Shown here: positions 31,309 through 35,547 of the stretch, piece after piece | Numbering within the stretch: the stretch's first letter is position 1 | Layout of the letters: each line of letters begins with the position of its first letter | The notes under the pieces: model-generated | Seen by the model: only the letters and a program-made list of their open reading frames with translations | Databases searched by the model: none | What the model was told of the DNA's origin: nothing | Program-made: the position numbers and the translations under genes | Assembly: GCA_002483445.1 (NCBI GenBank) | Contig: DLHY01000020.1 | Span: forward strand, 1-35,547 | Origin: Blastocatellia bacterium UBA7656 | GTDB lineage: Bacteria > Acidobacteriota > Blastocatellia > UBA7656 | Length of the DNA: 35,547 bases | Direction: 5' to 3'

Positions 31309-31896
31309 ATGGAAAAAGGCATTGTCTTATGGTTCACGGGGCTTTCAGGCGCGGGCAAAACGACGCTTGCTCGCGCTCTTTCAACAAGGCTCGCTGAAGA
31401 AGGATTTCCCGTCGAGATACTGGACGGCGATGAGGTGCGCGAGAATCTGAGCCGCGGGCTTGGATTTTCAAAAGCGGATCGCGACACCAACATTCGCCGC
31501 ATAGGTTTCGTCGCGCGGTTGCTGGCGCGCAATGGAGTTATTGTGCTCGCCGCTGCCATTTCGCCCTACCGGCAACCGCGCGATGATGTACGCCGCGACA
31601 TAACAGATGACGGCGCGCGCTTTCTGGAAATATTCATCCACTGCCCGCTCAATGTGCTCATCGAGCGCGATGTGAAAGGGCTTTACAAAAAAGCTCTCGC
31701 GGGCGAGGTGAAAAATTTCACCGGCATCAGCGATCCTTACGAAGAGCCTCTCCGTCCCGAAATCATCATCGATAGTTCTACGGAGTCAATCGATCAGAGC
31801 GTCGAAAGAATTCTTGCGCGAGTGATCGAAGCAGGAGAGATCTCTCCGCAATCGGCGCTCGTCGAATCAGCCCACTCTCTCCTCGCTGGAGATTGA
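31309..31896 (+). CDS. cysC: Adenylyl-sulfate kinase
   Basis: A 195-residue APS kinase that phosphorylates APS to PAPS. It has P-loop GLSGAGKTT (residues 11-19), DGDEVRENLSRGLGFSKADRD, the family signature IRRIGFVARLLARNGV, FIHCPLNVLIERDVKGLYKKA and KNFTGISDPYEEP. Length is normal. It starts with aggaga upstream and sits after the simple repeat spacer. Together with an APS-type CysH it is not needed for reductive assimilation, so PAPS may be used for sulfation, or the gene may be a carried-over member of the operon. It stops four bases before the sulfite reductase start. Confidence 0.94.
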   Translation: MEKGIVLWFTGLSGAGKTTLARALSTRLAEEGFPVEILDGDEVRENLSRGLGFSKADRDTNIRRIGFVARLLARNGVIVLAAAISPYRQPRDDVRRDITDDGARFLEIFIHCPLNVLIERDVKGLYKKALAGEVKNFTGISDPYEEPLRPEIIIDSSTESIDQSVERILARVIEAGEISPQSALVESAHSLLAGD

Positions 31897-31900
31897 AGTT

Positions 31901-33517
31901 ATGAATCGAATCGAGGAACTTAAACAGCGCAAGGACGGTCTCGACGTGCTGGCCGATATTTATCGCTATGCCGAGACAGGTCTGGAATCGATTTCGCCTG
32001 ATGACGAGCCGCTTTTTCGATGGTACGGCATATACACGCAACGTCCCGCCGAAGATGGATTCTTCATGGTGAGGATTCGAATTCCAGGCGGAGACCTCAC
32101 GCCCCGTCAACTCAGCGCGATTGCTGATCTGTCTAATGAACACGGGCGCGGGCTTGCCGACATAACCGTGAGGCAGAATATTCAGCTTCACTGGGTGAGA
32201 CTTGAAAGCCTGCCCGATGTTCTTGATCGCTTGCGCGAGGTCGGCCTTTCGACCACCGAAGCGTGCGGCGATGTTGTGCGCAACATCCTCAACTGTCCCG
32301 TGTCGGGAGTTGATCGGGATGAGTTGTATGACACGACCGCGCTCGTCCGGGAGGTGAATGATTTCTTCGTCGGCAACAGGGAGTTTTCGAATCTCCCGCG
32401 CAAGTTCAAGATCGCAATCACCGGCTGCCCCCTGCGATGCGTCTACCCGGAGATAAACGACATAGGACTCTTCGCCGTGCGTGATGGCGACGCCGTCGCA
32501 TTTCGCGCTCGCATCGGCGGAGGGCTTTCGACCGCTCCGCGTTTTTCAAAAGACCTCGGCGTGCTTGTTTCTGCCGATGAAATCGTCGAGCTTTGCGGCG
32601 CAGTCGCGGCAGTCTTTCGCGACGAAGGCAATCGAGAGAATCGCAAGAAGGCGCGATTGAAATTTCTCGTCGAGAAGTGGGAGATACCGCGCTTTCGCGA
32701 AGAGGTCGAAGCGCGACTCGGTCGCCGTTTGCGTCGGGCTGAAACCGATGAAGCCGCGCCCGTTAGTGAGCGCGACCGTTCGCATCTCGGCATTCACCGC
32801 CAGCGCGAAGACGGATTTTATTATGCAGGCATTGCGATACTCGGCGGGCGCACATCGGGCGATCAGTTGAACCGTCTCGCCGACATCTCCGAACGATTTG
32901 CAAGCGGTCGCATTCGAGCGACGAACACTCAGAATATAATCCTGCTCGACATTCCTCAAAACAATCTTGAAACGGTGAAGCGCGAGTTGAGAGAAAGCGG
33001 TTTCGACTATGAGCCGTCGTGGGCGCGCAAAGCGATAATCGCCTGCACGGGGATTCAGTTCTGTAAGCTTGCGATAGCCGAGACTAAAAATCGCGCGGCG
33101 CAGTTGGATGAATATCTTTCGAGCGAAGTCGAGATGGATGACTCTGTTCGCATCAGCGTCACCGGATGCCCGAACTCATGCGGACAGCATCACATCTGCG
33201 ATGTTGGGCTTGAAGGATCGGTGACGACGACGGACGGAGTGAAGCGCGAGACATTTCAGGTGTTCCTCGGCGGCGGAGTGGGCGCGCACGAAAGCTTTGG
33301 CCGGAGAATCGGCGTGCGCGTGCCGTCGGAAGATTTATCTCGTTCGCTTGGGCGACTCTTTGCGCGCTACAAAGAGAGCCGAATAGAAGGAGAGACGTTT
33401 CAGGAATTCTGTCTTCGTCACACGAACGAAGAGTTGGCTGGATTTTTAGCCCCCGTTGCTGTCGCTTCCTCCCATGCGTCCGGCGCGATGATTGAGCAAA
33501 AAGCCATGGGAGATTGA
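31901..33517 (+). CDS. Siroheme sulfite (or nitrite) reductase
   Basis: A 538-residue siroheme/[4Fe-4S] reductase with two related halves. The cluster and siroheme ligands are Cys382-x5-Cys388 (CTGIQFC) and Cys423-x3-Cys427 (TGCPNSCGQ). The first half has GDVVRNILNCPVSG and ITGCPLRCVYPEIND in the corresponding place. In length and layout it is a ferredoxin-type enzyme of the NirA/Sir group, which carries out the six-electron reduction of sulfite to sulfide or nitrite to ammonia. The neighbouring sulfate-activation genes favour sulfite. It follows cysC by four bases and is the last gene before a strong terminator. Confidence 0.9.
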   Translation: MNRIEELKQRKDGLDVLADIYRYAETGLESISPDDEPLFRWYGIYTQRPAEDGFFMVRIRIPGGDLTPRQLSAIADLSNEHGRGLADITVRQNIQLHWVRLESLPDVLDRLREVGLSTTEACGDVVRNILNCPVSGVDRDELYDTTALVREVNDFFVGNREFSNLPRKFKIAITGCPLRCVYPEINDIGLFAVRDGDAVAFRARIGGGLSTAPRFSKDLGVLVSADEIVELCGAVAAVFRDEGNRENRKKARLKFLVEKWEIPRFREEVEARLGRRLRRAETDEAAPVSERDRSHLGIHRQREDGFYYAGIAILGGRTSGDQLNRLADISERFASGRIRATNTQNIILLDIPQNNLETVKRELRESGFDYEPSWARKAIIACTGIQFCKLAIAETKNRAAQLDEYLSSEVEMDDSVRISVTGCPNSCGQHHICDVGLEGSVTTTDGVKRETFQVFLGGGVGAHESFGRRIGVRVPSEDLSRSLGRLFARYKESRIEGETFQEFCLRHTNEELAGFLAPVAVASSHASGAMIEQKAMGD

Positions 33518-33540
33518 TCGACAGTGCCTCTCCATCTTCG

Positions 33541-33573
33541 AGGGCGCGTTATTACTGCGCGCCCTGTTTTTTT
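33541..33573 (+). terminator. Terminator of the sulfur assimilation operon
   Basis: agggcgcg (33541-33548) and cgcgccct (33558-33565) form an 8-bp stem with a nine-base loop, followed by a run of seven T after one G. It lies 24 bases after the sulfite reductase stop. Confidence 0.9.
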
Positions 33574-33628
33574 GCAGCCCGTCATGTATAGCCAAATCTC
33601 GATGAAGACTGCTTCCGGCCTGTCTTTC

Positions 33629-33657
33629 TTGACACCCCCAAACCCCTTTGTTAGATT
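33629..33657 (+). promoter_or_regulatory. Promoter of the cytochrome-ALDH unit
   Basis: A perfect TTGACA (33629-33634) and TAGATT (33652-33657) are 17 bases apart. The start would be near 33664, about 37 bases before the cytochrome ATG. Confidence 0.65.
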
Positions 33658-33700
33658 CGCCATTCAGGTAAAAACCCGCAGGGGTCGCTATGCCCGACTT

Positions 33701-34030
33701 ATGAATAAGAAGGATCTCCTATTTGCCGCAATCGCTATCTCCGTAATAGGGCTTTTCATATTTCTTTCAATCAATCGAAGACATCCGCCTGCTTTGACCC
33801 TAAGACCCGAACACGCAAGCCTGACGAGTGAGACTCCGCGCGAGACCTGCTGGGCGTGTCACACTTATGAATCGCTTTCGCAAAAGCATCATCCTCGAAA
33901 AGGCCTGCCGCCTGATCAGACCACGCCCTGCGCCGCGTGCCACGAGATGCCCCGTCAGCAGGCGGCTTTTCTTCGTTCGATCATAAACAGTAAAGGAGTT
34001 TTTTCATGGCCAAACCGGCAGCAAAAGTAA
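33701..34030 (+). CDS. Small membrane-anchored di-haem c-type cytochrome
   Basis: A 109-residue protein with one N-terminal hydrophobic helix (residues 6-23, LLFAAIAISVIGLFIFLS) and then two haem c sites, Cys50-x2-Cys53-His54 and Cys77-x2-Cys80-His81, plus several other His that could be distal ligands (His63-His64). It should be anchored in the inner membrane facing the periplasm and carry electrons; it resembles the small multihaem c3/NapB-like group, but no close family is clear. ATG 33701 is chosen because the helix follows; the frame is open upstream through the terminator, which cannot be coding. The ribosome binding site is weak. The last 25 bases overlap the ALDH start. Confidence 0.75.
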   Translation: MNKKDLLFAAIAISVIGLFIFLSINRRHPPALTLRPEHASLTSETPRETCWACHTYESLSQKHHPRKGLPPDQTTPCAACHEMPRQQAAFLRSIINSKGVFSWPNRQQK

Positions 34031-35520
34031 GAGCCTCTGAACACAGAAACTACATCGACGGCCAATGGGTCGCTCCCGCTTCAGGCGAATATATTGAAAA
34101 TCGCAATCCTGCCGATACGCGCGATCTCATAGGACGTTTTCCCGCATCGACTGTAGAAGATATCAATCGCGCAGTCGCCGCCGCCTCGGAAGCCTTCACG
34201 AAATGGCGCAAAGTGCCTGCGCCGCGCCGCGCTGAAATTCTTTTCAAAGCGGGAGAGATACTCATTCGACGCAAGGAAGAATTCGCCCGCGCGATGACCC
34301 GCGAGATGGGGAAAGTTCTCAAAGAAACAAGCGGCGATGTTCAGGAAGCAATCGATATGACCTACTTCATCGCGGGCGAGGGCCGAAGGCTTCACGGTTT
34401 TACGACGAAGGCCGAGCTTCCGAACAAGTTCGCCATGTGCGTGCGCGAACCCATCGGAGTTTGCGGACTCATCACCCCGTGGAATTTTCCGATGGCCATT
34501 CCTTCGTGGAAGATCACGCCCGCGCTCATCTGCGGAAACACGATGGTTATCAAGCCCGCTGAAGACACTCCGCACTCGACTTACAATTTCGTCGAAGCTT
34601 TGGAAGAAGCAGGCGTGCCTGCGGGCGTAGTCAACATCGTCAGCGGGTACGGCGAGCAGGCGGGCGCGGCTTTGGTCAATCACCCCGCAGTGAGACTCAT
34701 CTCCTTTACAGGCTCGACCGATGTTGGCCGCATAGTCGGTCAGGCGGCGGCGGCGACCGACAAAATCTGCTCGCTTGAGATGGGCGGCAAAAACGTCGTG
34801 ATGATCATGGAAGACGCTGACTTGAGTCTTGCAGTCGAAGGCGTGCTGTGGGGCGCGTTCGGCACATCGGGGCAGCGATGCACCGCAGCCTCGCGCGTGG
34901 TGGTTCATAAAAAAGTAGCCCGGAAATTCACCAGTATGCTCGTCGATGGCGCGAAGCGTCTGAGACTGGGAAACGGGATGGATGATAAAAGCGATGTCGG
35001 GCCTGTGATCAATCAGGAAGCGGTCGATAAGATTTTAGGCTACATCGAAATCGGCCAGCGCGAAGACAAGGCGAAACTTCTTTGCGGCGGTCGGCGTGCG
35101 GAAAAAGGCGACCTCAAGCATGGCTTTTTCATCGAGCCTGCCGTCTTTGGCGGTGTGCGCCCGCAGATGCGAATAGCTCAGGAAGAAATATTCGGCCCGG
35201 TCGTTTCAATAATCGAATGCCGAGACCTTGATGATGCCATCGAGACAGCCAATGGAGTGAAGTACGGCCTTTCGGCGTCTATCTACACCCGCGACGCGAA
35301 TCGCGCGTTTCGAGCTATGGAAGAAGTGCAGACAGGAATTTTTTATGTCAACGCCTCAACGATAGGCGCGGAGGTGCATCTTCCTTTCGGCGGAGCGAAG
35401 GCTACAGGCAACGGACACCGCGAAGGCGGCACGCAGGTGCTTGATATTTTCTCGGAGTGGAAATCGGTCTATGTTGATTACTCCGGCAGGCTCCAGCGCG
35501 CGCAGATTGATAATCAGTAA
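34006..35520 (+). CDS. NAD(P)-dependent aldehyde dehydrogenase (semialdehyde type)
   Basis: A 504-residue aldehyde dehydrogenase. It has the NAD-binding and proton-relay motif ITPWNFPMAIPSWK (about 156-169), FTGSTDVGR, the general base Glu258 (LEMGGKN) and catalytic Cys292 (GQRCTAAS). EEIFGPVVSI and HLPFGGAKATGNGHREGG are near the C terminus; the last is typical of the ALDH7/alpha-ketoglutarate semialdehyde and aminoadipate semialdehyde group. Its exact substrate is not settled. aaaggag lies upstream of ATG 34006. The start overlaps the cytochrome gene, which hints at coupled translation, though the two proteins have no known joint function. Confidence 0.92.
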   Translation: MAKPAAKVRASEHRNYIDGQWVAPASGEYIENRNPADTRDLIGRFPASTVEDINRAVAAASEAFTKWRKVPAPRRAEILFKAGEILIRRKEEFARAMTREMGKVLKETSGDVQEAIDMTYFIAGEGRRLHGFTTKAELPNKFAMCVREPIGVCGLITPWNFPMAIPSWKITPALICGNTMVIKPAEDTPHSTYNFVEALEEAGVPAGVVNIVSGYGEQAGAALVNHPAVRLISFTGSTDVGRIVGQAAAATDKICSLEMGGKNVVMIMEDADLSLAVEGVLWGAFGTSGQRCTAASRVVVHKKVARKFTSMLVDGAKRLRLGNGMDDKSDVGPVINQEAVDKILGYIEIGQREDKAKLLCGGRRAEKGDLKHGFFIEPAVFGGVRPQMRIAQEEIFGPVVSIIECRDLDDAIETANGVKYGLSASIYTRDANRAFRAMEEVQTGIFYVNASTIGAEVHLPFGGAKATGNGHREGGTQVLDIFSEWKSVYVDYSGRLQRAQIDNQ

Positions 35521-35547
35521 CGAGTCCGGAGTCTGGAGTCGAGAGTC
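35521..35547. repeat. Start of a gagtc simple-sequence array at the window edge
   Basis: Four imperfect copies of gagtc/gagtccg occur in 27 bases directly after the ALDH stop. The array is cut by the window end, so its length is unknown. Confidence 0.55.

Noticed and set aside
33524..33700. Upstream extension of the cytochrome frame
   Set aside because: It would translate through the operon terminator at 33541-33573 and the promoter at 33629-33657.

Overview
The window is a GC-rich bacterial chromosome segment with no rRNA, tRNA, phage or plasmid genes. The best guess for its source is an Acidobacteriota (Blastocatellia-like) genome. That rests on a Hanks-type kinase fused to a membrane domain, many two-component proteins, a secreted PPC-domain metalloprotease, frequent TTG starts, and intergenic palindromic and simple-sequence repeats. 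The taxonomic call is an inference from gene content, not a database match.

Layout. 1-938 is non-coding apart from a promoter and a palindrome, with a faint CRISPR-like pair of repeats near the left edge. 939-3441 (+) holds a HAD phosphatase and a B12-binding-type radical SAM protein. 3445-12819 (-) is a branched-chain amino acid (Liv/HAAT) transporter locus read as livKH fusion ... livM, livG. It is interrupted between livH and livM by a compact five-gene block plus a second small regulator: RHH protein, DUF6884-like protein, NurA nuclease, HerA ATPase, DpdA-like (TGT-fold) base exchange enzyme, RHH protein. This block looks like a 7-deazaguanine DNA modification module joined to a HerA-NurA nuclease motor, and it is the best candidate for an undescribed system. 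12918-15216 (-) has a membrane Ser/Thr kinase with a small ORF before it. 15328-20136 (+) has a multi-PAS histidine kinase and a REC-PAS-HK-REC hybrid kinase. 20241-21809 (-) is pckA.

22107-26379 (-) is a probable operon of the aspartate family: thrC-like gene, a MoaD/ThiS-type sulfur carrier ending in Gly-Gly, an SDR and aspartate kinase. Its leader carries two consecutive SAM-II riboswitch-like units, each followed by a terminator hairpin. SAM control of a threonine-synthase-like enzyme beside a sulfur carrier suggests a carrier-dependent homocysteine (methionine) route rather than, or as well as, threonine synthesis. 26440-28563 (-) is a secreted metalloprotease.

28875-33573 (+) is a sulfur assimilation operon: hemerythrin, siroheme methyltransferase, APS reductase, APS kinase, sulfite reductase. 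It is preceded by a promoter, a 32-codon leader ORF with five Cys codons in six positions, and a strong terminator, which is the architecture of a cysteine-sensing attenuator. A strong terminator closes it. 33629-35520 (+) is a separate unit with a small membrane di-haem cytochrome overlapping an aldehyde dehydrogenase.

The two sulfur regions fit together: the + operon makes sulfide and appears to be tuned by cysteine, and the - operon appears to be tuned by SAM and may place sulfur on a phosphohomoserine-derived carbon skeleton. All calls were made by eye from motifs; no searches were run.
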